NCBI GenBank assembly: GCA_900316415.1
Contig: ONCV01000002.1
Location: 1-64,000 of the forward strand
DNA: 64,000 nt
Source: an uncultured Eubacteriales bacterium
GTDB lineage: Bacteria > Bacillota > Clostridia > Christensenellales > Aristaeellaceae
Reading direction: 5' to 3'
The notes under the pieces: model-generated
The model's input: only the letters and a program-made list of their open reading frames with translations
Database searches by the model: none
Told to the model about the DNA's origin: nothing
Translations under genes and position numbers: made by a program
Part shown: positions 40,821 through 48,463 of the stretch, one piece after another
Layout: every line of letters begins with the position of its first letter
How positions within the stretch are numbered: position 1 is the stretch's first letter

Positions 40821-42024
40821 TTGATTTCCGTTCTCCTTCCCCCGAAGCCGCGGCGGCTTCCGCCTCCCGCGCCTTCCTGTCCGCCGCTTCCATCTTCCGG
40901 ATCAGGCGGCGTCTGCGGTATTGTAACTCATTTTTGATTTCCTGTACAGTCCCGCTGTCCCGCAGCGTCGCCTCGCTGCTCAGCGCCAGCGCCTTCTCCG
41001 TCAGCCGCAGGGCCTCCGCCGGGTTCCGCATCGTATGCTCCTGATACTTCGCCAGCTCGATATAGGGCAGCACGCCCCCCCGCCGGGCCGCGATCATCTC
41101 CTCCCACACCCGGGCGGCCTCCGCCCGCTCGCCTCCGCGGCGATAGCTGTGCGCCAGCGCCGCCGACGCCAGGGAGCCGGTCCGGCCCCGGGAGGCCAGC
41201 CGGTAGCACCGCCGGGCCTCCTCCGGATAATGGAAGCGCTCCAGCGCCCGCCCCATGGAATAGACATCCTCGCTGAACCGGATCCGCTCCGGATGTTCGT
41301 ACATCTCCGCCATATGGGTCAGCAGTACGCACAGGGAGGCGATGTCCTGGGCGTTATGATCCAGGATGTCCTGCAGCAGACTTTCCTGCCGGGTTTTCAG
41401 ATAGGCAAAGTAGCGCTGGGGCACCTCGCTCCCCGGCAGATCGTTCTCCCGGGGGTTTCCCAGGATGACCTCCTCCAGCCGCCCCAGATTGCACCGTCCC
41501 AGCCGGAGCTTCCACAGCCGGCGGGCGACCTGCAGCAGGTCCAGATGCGGCCGCTGCAGGCTGTCCCGTCCCATCCGGTTCATCAGGAAGCGCCCCTCCA
41601 GCAGGGGCAGATCGAAGGTCGCGCCGTTGAAGGTGCAGATCATGTCGAAGCGGTTCAGCCCCGCCTCCACGTGCCGGAGCAGGAAGGGTTCCTCGTCATA
41701 ATCCCGCATCAGGAACTGATGCACCTCGAAACCCCCGTCCGTCAGATAGCCCATTCCCACCAGGAACGCCACCGTTCCGCTGCCTCCCAGGCCGGTGGTT
41801 TCGGTGTCGAGGTACAGAATCCGCCGGGGATCAAAGCTCTCCGGCAGCTCCGCCGCGCTCAAGCGGGCCAGCGTCTCCCTCCGGACCTCCATCGCGCCGG
41901 GAAATTCCGACATCGGGCGGAATACGGCCAGATGCCGGCAGTCCCCGTTTCCGGTCTCCCGGCTCCGGGGCTTTCCCCCGCCCGAGCTTCCACCCACGGC
42001 CCGCAGCTTGTCCCGCAGATTCAT
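40780..42024 (-). CDS. mrfB: MrfB (YprB)-like DnaQ-fold exonuclease with TPR-like tail
   Basis: 414 residues. The ribonuclease-H/DnaQ exonuclease domain (about 66-245) has its acidic motifs: YLDTETTGL (Asp73, Glu75), FNGATFDLPLL, and HNAQDIASL. A helical, TPR-like C-terminal part follows. In B. subtilis, MrfA and MrfB form a nucleotide-excision-independent repair pathway for mitomycin-C DNA damage. Here mrfB starts within the last codon of mrfA (ATGA overlap). Cytoplasmic. Confidence 0.88.
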   Translation of the reverse strand: MNLRDKLRAVGGSSGGGKPRSRETGNGDCRHLAVFRPMSEFPGAMEVRRETLARLSAAELPESFDPRRILYLDTETTGLGGSGTVAFLVGMGYLTDGGFEVHQFLMRDYDEEPFLLRHVEAGLNRFDMICTFNGATFDLPLLEGRFLMNRMGRDSLQRPHLDLLQVARRLWKLRLGRCNLGRLEEVILGNPRENDLPGSEVPQRYFAYLKTRQESLLQDILDHNAQDIASLCVLLTHMAEMYEHPERIRFSEDVYSMGRALERFHYPEEARRCYRLASRGRTGSLASAALAHSYRRGGERAEAARVWEEMIAARRGGVLPYIELAKYQEHTMRNPAEALRLTEKALALSSEATLRDSGTVQEIKNELQYRRRRLIRKMEAADRKAREAEAAAASGEGERKSNGIRNDVQGEQGL

Positions 42025-44291
42025 TTCAGCAGCTCCTTCAGCAGATACATGGCTGTTTTCTTTCCGTCCTCCCCGATTTCCCCCACGGGGCCGACGCAGG
42101 AGGGGCAGCCGGATTCGCAGCCGCAGTCCCGCACCACCTGCAGCGCCTTTTCCATCAGCATCTCCCGCATGCCGAAGGCCTTCTGGCTCAGGCCGATGCC
42201 GCCGGGGCAGTTGTCATAGAGGATCAGCGTGGGCTCCCCGGTGATGGGGCTCTTCACCTGATACACCACGGCGATGTCCTGCGGGGAGCACATCAGATAC
42301 AGGGGGCAGACGATGCGCAGCAGGTTGGCCACGCCCATCATGCCGTTTTTCAGGGTATCGCTGGGCAGCGACGCCACCAGATCCGGCGGCAGCGTCCACC
42401 ACATGGCGGTGGTGTGCATATCCGTCTCCGGCAGGCGGACATGCCCGAAGCCCAGGGTTTCATGGGTGTCGAAGCGGATTTTCTTGAACATGGTCACCAG
42501 GGCGGTCACCTTGATTTCCCCCTCCGCCGTCCGGTATCCCCGGGGAACGGTTTCCTCCTTTTCCACGTCCAGCAGGCTCAGGTTGATGTTCAGGTCCGCG
42601 TCGGTGTAATACCCCGTATCCACGGCCCGGATGAACGCCTTGCAGGCGTCGAAGTCCAGCTTCTCCACCTGGAACTGGCGCCCCTCATGCATATAGATGG
42701 CGTTTTCGTGCAGCAGCATCGGGGCGGTGAACCGGTCCATCTCCCCCACCACCCGGTGGCGGGCCGGATCCGTGATATCGATGATAATGAAGTTCTCCGC
42801 CGCGGCGGACCGGAGGGAGATCTCGCTGGCCGGGAAGTCCTCCGCGGACCAGTGATACTTTCCGTCCGCCCGGTGAACGATGTTCTCCCCGTCCAGGTAG
42901 TCCAGCATCTCCTCCATGCCCGGGGCGTTTCCGAAGCCGTCCCCTTCCTCAAAGGGGAGCTCGAAGGCCGCGCATTTCACATGGCTCATCAGGATATACA
43001 GGTTGTCCGGATTCAGCAGGGCGTTTTCGGGGCTCTGGTGCAGGAAATAATCCGGATGCGTCACGATGTACTGGTCGATGGCCGCCGAGGACGCCACGAA
43101 AAACACGATGCTGGCGCTCTGCCGGCGTCCGGCCCGGCCCGCCTGCTGCCAGGCGCTGGCGATGGTGCCCGGGTATCCGCACAGCACGCAGGCGTCCAGC
43201 CCGCCGATGTCGATGCCCAGCTCCAGGGCGTTGGTGGAAACCACCGCGTCCACCTGTCCCGCCCGCAGGCCCCGCTCAATCTCCCGGCGCTCCGTGGGCA
43301 GGTATCCGCCCCGATAGCCCCGGACCCTTCCCGCGTTTCCCAGCGGATCCCGGACCATGTCCTTCAGGTACCGGGTCAGCACCTCCACCGTCAGGCGGGA
43401 CCGGGCGAAGGTGATGGCCTGGATGCCGTTTTTCAGCAGCATGCCGCTGATGGACCGGGTCACGGGGATGGCGCCCTTCCGGATGCCCAGCTGCCGGTTT
43501 ACCACCGGGGGATTGTAAAACACGAAATGCCGCTCCCCCATCGGCGCGCCGTTGTCGTCGATCAGGGTCACCGGCCGGCCGATCAGCGTTTCCGCCAGCT
43601 CCTTCGGGTTGGCGATGGTGGCGGAGCAGAGGATGAACTGCGGATGGCTTCCGTAGAATTCGCACAGCCGCAGCAGCCGCCGCAGCACGTTGGCCAGGTT
43701 GCTGCCGAACACGCCCCGGTAGCTATGGATCTCGTCGATCACGATATAGCGCAGGTTTTCAAACAGCTTGACCCATTTGGTGTGATGGGGCAGAATGCCC
43801 GAATGCAGCATGTCCGGGTTGGTCACCACGATGTGCCCCGCCTGGCGCACCGCCTTCCGGGCCGCGGCGGGGGTGTCTCCGTCATAGGTATAGGTTTTGA
43901 TATCCACCCCCATGGCCTCGATGATCTCGTACAGCTCGCTGACCTGATCCGCGCTCAGGGCCTTGGTCGGAAACAGATAGAGCGCCCGGGCGTCCGGGTT
44001 GTTCAGAATCGCGGAGAGCACCGGCAGGTTGTAGCACATGGTCTTGCCGGAGGCGGTGGGCGTCACCACCGTCACGTCCTCCCCCCGGTTCGTGGCCTCC
44101 ACGCTCCGGGCCTGATGGGTGTACAGCGCGTGAATTCCCCGCTGGGCCAGAACGGGCTTCAGCCGTTCATCCAGGCAGGCGGGAAAATCCGCCGTCCGGG
44201 CCGGCCGGGGCGGAATGACCTCCCATCGGGTCACGTTTTCCATGAATTTCGGATCCTGCCGAAGCCGGTCCGCCAGCTGCGTCACATTCAT
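42021..44291 (-). CDS. mrfA: MrfA (YprA)-like DEAD/DEAH-box helicase
   Basis: 756 residues, superfamily 2 helicase. Motif I is TPTASGKT, motif II IDEIH, motif III SATIAN, motif VI QQAGRAGR. The C-terminal DUF1998 domain carries a four-Cys site (DCGCESGCPSCV) as in B. subtilis MrfA, which unwinds DNA for mitomycin damage repair with MrfB. The ATG has GGAGGAGAAGG upstream. It follows the glycosidase-like gene by 36 bp. Confidence 0.93.
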   Translation of the reverse strand: MNVTQLADRLRQDPKFMENVTRWEVIPPRPARTADFPACLDERLKPVLAQRGIHALYTHQARSVEATNRGEDVTVVTPTASGKTMCYNLPVLSAILNNPDARALYLFPTKALSADQVSELYEIIEAMGVDIKTYTYDGDTPAAARKAVRQAGHIVVTNPDMLHSGILPHHTKWVKLFENLRYIVIDEIHSYRGVFGSNLANVLRRLLRLCEFYGSHPQFILCSATIANPKELAETLIGRPVTLIDDNGAPMGERHFVFYNPPVVNRQLGIRKGAIPVTRSISGMLLKNGIQAITFARSRLTVEVLTRYLKDMVRDPLGNAGRVRGYRGGYLPTERREIERGLRAGQVDAVVSTNALELGIDIGGLDACVLCGYPGTIASAWQQAGRAGRRQSASIVFFVASSAAIDQYIVTHPDYFLHQSPENALLNPDNLYILMSHVKCAAFELPFEEGDGFGNAPGMEEMLDYLDGENIVHRADGKYHWSAEDFPASEISLRSAAAENFIIIDITDPARHRVVGEMDRFTAPMLLHENAIYMHEGRQFQVEKLDFDACKAFIRAVDTGYYTDADLNINLSLLDVEKEETVPRGYRTAEGEIKVTALVTMFKKIRFDTHETLGFGHVRLPETDMHTTAMWWTLPPDLVASLPSDTLKNGMMGVANLLRIVCPLYLMCSPQDIAVVYQVKSPITGEPTLILYDNCPGGIGLSQKAFGMREMLMEKALQVVRDCGCESGCPSCVGPVGEIGEDGKKTAMYLLKELLK

Positions 44292-44327
44292 CGTCCTTCT
44301 CCTCCCGGGTGCCTCCCCGGTTCCGTG

Positions 44328-45509
44328 TCAGGGGACTTCCTTCAGCATATCGCCCCGGACATAACCTTCCTTGCCGCTCTCCGTCTGGATCCGATACCAC
44401 AGGGTCCCATCCGCGTCCCGGCTTTCCTCCGTCACGGTGACCTGCGTTCCCTTCTTCGCGATCTGGGCGACCCTGGCGCTCTTCGGATCCATCTCCGCCC
44501 GCACGTTCACCTTTGCCTTCACCGTTCGGGCGGTCCGGGGGCCCGTCTGCGCCGCGGCGGCGGGCTCCGCCGTTCCCAGCCCCGCCCCGAAGGTGATCAT
44601 GGAGCCCTGGGAGCGCAGCTTTTCGCCCCCGCTCCCGATGATCTTTCCCCGGAAGGCCATGGTGGCGGTCAGGCCGCCGTCCAGGTTCAGGGCCTCCACG
44701 CAGCCCAGCTCCTTCATCTTGTCCGCCAGCCAGTCCAGGTGCACCCCGGCGTACCGGGAGGTGGGCCGGCCCCGGACCATCACGGCGATATAATGCCAGG
44801 GTTCGATCATCCCGATCGCCGCCCGCGGCTCGTTGTATCCGGCATCCATGGCGTTCATCACGTTTTCGCTGACCTCGCCCCCGGAAACCAGGATCGGCCC
44901 GAAGGCGAACACGTTCACCGCCCCCTGCTCCAGATACTCCTCCGCCGTCAGGGCGTCGCAGACAAAGGTCTTCATGCTGCCGTCCCCGTAGACGGCCAGG
45001 GTGTCCAGGTTCGGCCAGGAGCGGCGGTATTTGCCGCTGGAGCTGTCCCGGGTTTTGGTGGTCAGGATCTCCCCGTTCCGGATCACGACGCCCTGATAAT
45101 CATATTTCTGAATGCGCAGCCCGTACATGTCGTCGGAAAGGGCGAACACGGCGGGATGCTCCTCCAGGAGCAGCTCCGGGCTCGCCAGCTTATACCCGGC
45201 GGGCTTCGTTTTCAGCGCCTGGGTCTGAATGACGGAAAGGGGCTGCTCCGGGGAGGCGAGAATCTCCGCCACGTAATATTCCCGGGTGCGCTTCTGCCGC
45301 TTGTACGTCACGTCCTCCCGGTACCGGGTAATCCGGATCTCCAGTCCCTCGCCGGCATACTGCCAGATGCCCGCGTCCTCATCCTCCAGAATGTATTCCT
45401 CCGCCGGGTTGTCCTGCCCCTCCGGGCCTTCTTCCTCCCCCAGGCCCGCGCCAGCCGGCAGCAGCGCCGCCAGCAGCGCCAGGAGAACCGCCATCCATCT
45501 CTTTCTCAT
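44328..45509 (-). CDS. Secreted phosphodiester glycosidase (NAGPA)-like protein with SH3b domain
   Basis: 393 residues: a signal peptide (MRKRWMAVLLALLAALLPAGAG), a NAGPA-type domain (about 90-310, with the core LGCVEALNLDGGLTATMAF and GRPTSRYAGVH), and a C-terminal bacterial SH3 domain (about 328-393, KVNVRAEMDPKSARVAQI ... GYVRGDML). NAGPA-fold proteins cleave sugar phosphodiesters; the SH3b part probably docks on the cell wall. It is the first gene of the operon running to lepB. Weak ribosome binding site. Confidence 0.87.
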   Translation of the reverse strand: MRKRWMAVLLALLAALLPAGAGLGEEEGPEGQDNPAEEYILEDEDAGIWQYAGEGLEIRITRYREDVTYKRQKRTREYYVAEILASPEQPLSVIQTQALKTKPAGYKLASPELLLEEHPAVFALSDDMYGLRIQKYDYQGVVIRNGEILTTKTRDSSSGKYRRSWPNLDTLAVYGDGSMKTFVCDALTAEEYLEQGAVNVFAFGPILVSGGEVSENVMNAMDAGYNEPRAAIGMIEPWHYIAVMVRGRPTSRYAGVHLDWLADKMKELGCVEALNLDGGLTATMAFRGKIIGSGGEKLRSQGSMITFGAGLGTAEPAAAAQTGPRTARTVKAKVNVRAEMDPKSARVAQIAKKGTQVTVTEESRDADGTLWYRIQTESGKEGYVRGDMLKEVP

Positions 45510-45563
45510 GCTTCTACCGCCTTCGGAAATCCCGCCGGACCGCTTCCGGCGTTTTCAGGGGGA

Positions 45564-45592
45564 AGTATACCACAGGCCGCCCTTTCTGAAAA
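45564..45592 (-). promoter_or_regulatory. Promoter of glycosidase/mrfAB/lepB operon
   Basis: -35 TTTTCA (45587-45592), 17-bp spacer, -10 TATACT (45564-45569) on the minus strand. The -10 is strong, the -35 weak. Confidence 0.68.
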
Positions 45593-45639
45593 GCTTCCCG
45601 TTTCGCCGCGGGCAGCGCCCTCAGGAAGAAAACTTCTCC

Positions 45640-45667
45640 TTGACAAAACCGCGGGGCGGGCTAAACT
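45640..45667 (+). promoter_or_regulatory. Promoter of 45754 gene
   Basis: -35 TTGACA (45640-45645), 16-bp spacer, -10 TAAACT (45662-45667), about 86 nt upstream of the start codon. Confidence 0.78.
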
Positions 45668-45753
45668 GAACGGGAGAGGCCGCGGCAGGGCCGGGGAGCG
45701 AGGGACCGCCTTCGTTCCCGGAATGCCGCGGAAAAGCAGGGGGAGGATTGCAC

Positions 45754-46170
45754 ATGGAGCGCGTTGCCGGGCTGCAGGCCATTCTGCGGGAATATGATCA
45801 GGCGGTTCAGGAGCTTCAGAAGAAGCGGAGGATGTTTGACGGGCTGCTGGGGATGGGAAACCACCCCGGGAACGATGCCTGCCACGAGCTGCTGGACCGG
45901 AGGATCGAAGCCCTCTGCAGGGAAGCCGCGGAGGCCGGCGCGCCGGAGGAAGCCGCCGCCCTGGCGGAGGCCATCCTGCGCGCGGAGGGGAACTGGCAGG
46001 GGCCGGAATACGCCCGCCTGATGCTGGTCGCCGTCCAGCGGCACACCCTTTCCCTGATTCCGCTGCTGCCCCCGGATGAAAAAAAGCGCCTGGCCGCCTG
46101 GTATGAGAAGCAGTATCCCCGCCGGAAGCGCCTTCCGGTTCAGGGGCAGGTGCTGAAGGCGCTTCAGTAA
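45754..46170 (+). CDS. Helical hypothetical protein
   Basis: 138 residues, largely alpha-helical, with amphipathic segments (REYDQAVQELQKKRRMFDGL) and no signal peptide or membrane segment. The ATG at 45754 is preferred over the TTG two codons earlier because GGAGG lies 7 nt upstream of it. No family was recognised. It is a monocistronic plus-strand gene with its own promoter and a terminator, in a minus-strand neighbourhood. Confidence 0.75.
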   Translation: MERVAGLQAILREYDQAVQELQKKRRMFDGLLGMGNHPGNDACHELLDRRIEALCREAAEAGAPEEAAALAEAILRAEGNWQGPEYARLMLVAVQRHTLSLIPLLPPDEKKRLAAWYEKQYPRRKRLPVQGQVLKALQ

Positions 46171-46186
46171 CCCTTCCTGAGTTCAA

Positions 46187-46218
46187 AAGCCGCCCGCCGG
46201 ATTTCCGGTGGGCGGCTT
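46187..46218. terminator. Bidirectional terminator between convergent genes
   Basis: 14-bp stem AAGCCGCCCGCCGG / CCGGTGGGCGGCTT with a 4-nt loop. It serves the 45754 gene on the plus strand (CTTCGGTTT follows) and the RsbW-like gene on the minus strand (TTTTG follows). Confidence 0.78.
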
Positions 46219-46232
46219 CTTCGGTTTCCGCG

Positions 46233-46643
46233 TTATCTCAGCCGTTTCATAAGCTTCAGGATGTTCTTTCCGTCCCGGTATTCGTACGTCATCCGGTCCA
46301 TGCTCTTCTTGACCATGTAGATTCCCAGTCCGCCGATCTGCCGCTCCTCCGCGGGCAGCGTCACATCCGGGTCCGGCTTGGCCAGCGGGTCGTAGGGCAC
46401 GCCGCGGTCCTCCAGGGTGATCTCCACGGCGCCGGGCTCCTCCGCCGGCTCCACCCGAAGGGTGGCGTCTCCCTCTCCCGGCGTATAGGCATAGTGGGCG
46501 ATGTTGACATACGCTTCCTCGACCGCGACGTCAATCTGCAGCTGGGTCCTCATGGGACAGTCCAGCCGCTCCAGCTCGGCGTCCACAAAGGCCAGCACCT
46601 TTTCCAGCTGGTCCACCCTGGCTCTGATCGTCATTTCAGCCAT
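46233..46643 (-). CDS. RsbW-like anti-sigma regulatory kinase (HATPase_c_2)
   Basis: 136 residues of the GHKL ATPase fold used by RsbW/SpoIIAB-type serine kinases. The N-box is VEEAYVNIAHYAY, the G1 box DRGVPYDPL and the G2 region GGLGIYMVKKSMD. Such proteins bind a sigma factor or phosphorylate a STAS antagonist. It overlaps the upstream PP2C-type phosphatase gene by 8 bp, forming a phosphatase/kinase switch pair. The sigma factor and STAS partner are not in the window. Confidence 0.9.
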   Translation of the reverse strand: MAEMTIRARVDQLEKVLAFVDAELERLDCPMRTQLQIDVAVEEAYVNIAHYAYTPGEGDATLRVEPAEEPGAVEITLEDRGVPYDPLAKPDPDVTLPAEERQIGGLGIYMVKKSMDRMTYEYRDGKNILKLMKRLR

Positions 46644-48360
46644 CGTTCTTTCCCTCCGTTCCCGAGAAAAGCAGCGCCATCATGGTGATGTCGTCAAACT
46701 GCGGCGCGTCGCCGACGAAGGCGTCGATATCCGTCCGGACATTCTTCAGCAGGGCCGCCGGTTCCGCGTCGGGATCCCGGTTCAGGGCCGTCAGCATCCG
46801 ATCCGTTCCGAACAGCTCGTTGTTCAGGCTGGTCGCCTCGGTCACGCCGTCCGTATAGACGAACAGGGTGTCGCCGGGATGCAGCTCGAATTCGTGCTCC
46901 CGGAAGCGCACGCCGGGCATGACGGCCACGGCGGGCGCGTGCCGGTATACCACCAGTTCAAACGATCCGTCCGCCCGGCGCAGCGCCGGATGCTCATGCC
47001 CCGCGTTGGCCGCCAGGCCCCGGCCGGTCTTCACATTCAGGATGGCGAACCAGACCGTGACAAACAGCTCCGCGTCATTTCCCTCGCACAGCTGCCCGTT
47101 CACGTACTCCAGGATTTCTCCCGGCCCGCCGCCCATCTGCGCCCGGTTCTTGATCAGCGTCTTCGCGATCACCATGAACAGCGCGGCCGGAACTCCCTTG
47201 CCCGACACGTCCGCCATCACCAGGCCCAGATGGTCCTCATCCAGCAGGAAAAAGTCGTAGAAGTCGCCGCCCACTTCCTTCGCCGGGGTCATGGTGGCAT
47301 AGATATCGAATTCCTTCCGGTCCGGGAAGGGCGGGAAGATCCGGGGCAGCATGTCCGCCTGGATCTGGGTGGCGATGTTCAGTTCCGCCCCGATGCGTTC
47401 CTTCTCCGCGGTCACCCGGGTCAGGTTGTCGATGTATTCCGCCAGGCGGGTCTCCATCCCGTCCATCACGGAGGCCAGGTTCTCCACCTCGTCGCCCGTA
47501 TGGATGTTCAGGTCGGCGAAGTGGCTGGTCCGGGGCGCGTCCGTTCCGCTGTTTCCCTGGTCGTAGCTGTATTCCTCCGCCGCCCGGGCCAGCCGGTTGA
47601 TGGGGGTCACCACGCTGCGCCGCATATACCAGGTCATCACGGCACTGAGAACGGCGATGGCCACCAGCAGGATCCCGCAGTAATTGAGCAGGAACTTGTA
47701 CCGGTCCCGCATGACATCGTTCATGGAAATGTCGATGATCATCAGGCTGTGGATGCTGCCGTCGGGGCTGTAGATCGGCGCGGCGCCGGAACTGAGCCAG
47801 CCGAACTCCTCCGTGTTGGAAATCACGGCGGTGCTGCGGACAAAGCTTTCGATCTCCTCGTCCGTCATGGAATCGTCCAGCGTGCCCGGCGGGCAGTAGG
47901 TCTCCTCGTTGGTATCGGAGTCCACCACGTAAATGACCGTATGCGCCTCCCGGTCCAGCGTCACGATCATGACGGACTTCAGGTCATTTTCCCGGGCGAT
48001 CTTCTGCATCTGGCTCCGCATGAACAGCCAGCCCTCATCCGTCTTCAGATGGCTGAACTTCGGCAGCGCGGCCTCGCCCGAGTTCTCCTTTTCCTCCGGG
48101 GTCAGCGTGCTGTAGATGCGGTAGACCTCCGAGGCGCAGCGCTCCACCGTGTCCGCGTCCAGCAGGGCCACCGCGGTCCTCGCCAGGTTCACCGTGTTGC
48201 TGATGTAGTGCTGATCCATCGTGTTGGCATAAACATGATAGCCGATCAGGATGGATGTTCCGCTCAGCACCAGCGCGGTAATCAGGATGCAGAACAGCGT
48301 CTTTCCGCTGATGGATCTCCGCATGCGCGGCGTCCCTTCCCGCCGGTTTTTTCCCGACAT
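46636..48360 (-). CDS. Membrane RsbU-like PP2C phosphatase
   Basis: 574 residues: TM1 (about 18-40), an extracellular sensor (about 41-225), TM2 (about 228-248), a HAMP-like linker, and a SpoIIE/PP2C phosphatase domain (about 340-565). Metal-binding residues lie in KEVGGDFYDFF and VMADVSGKGVPAALFM, with DTLFVYTDGVTEA near the end. It would sense an external signal and dephosphorylate a STAS protein. The ATG is behind GGAGGAGG; the gene has its own promoter (48398-48426). Paired with the RsbW-like gene. Confidence 0.9.
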   Translation of the reverse strand: MSGKNRREGTPRMRRSISGKTLFCILITALVLSGTSILIGYHVYANTMDQHYISNTVNLARTAVALLDADTVERCASEVYRIYSTLTPEEKENSGEAALPKFSHLKTDEGWLFMRSQMQKIARENDLKSVMIVTLDREAHTVIYVVDSDTNEETYCPPGTLDDSMTDEEIESFVRSTAVISNTEEFGWLSSGAAPIYSPDGSIHSLMIIDISMNDVMRDRYKFLLNYCGILLVAIAVLSAVMTWYMRRSVVTPINRLARAAEEYSYDQGNSGTDAPRTSHFADLNIHTGDEVENLASVMDGMETRLAEYIDNLTRVTAEKERIGAELNIATQIQADMLPRIFPPFPDRKEFDIYATMTPAKEVGGDFYDFFLLDEDHLGLVMADVSGKGVPAALFMVIAKTLIKNRAQMGGGPGEILEYVNGQLCEGNDAELFVTVWFAILNVKTGRGLAANAGHEHPALRRADGSFELVVYRHAPAVAVMPGVRFREHEFELHPGDTLFVYTDGVTEATSLNNELFGTDRMLTALNRDPDAEPAALLKNVRTDIDAFVGDAPQFDDITMMALLFSGTEGKNDG

Positions 48361-48397
48361 ATTCCCCGTCCTCCTCCGGATCCGAATCTCCGCTTTC

Positions 48398-48426
48398 AGT
48401 TTACCAGATCGGGCGCCCCGTGTCCA
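48398..48426 (-). promoter_or_regulatory. Promoter of RsbU/RsbW-like pair
   Basis: -35 TGGACA (48421-48426), 17-bp spacer, -10 TAAACT (48398-48403) on the minus strand. Confidence 0.78.
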
Positions 48427-48463
48427 GCGGGCAATGCATGCCGGCGGGCCGCGAACCAGGCGC

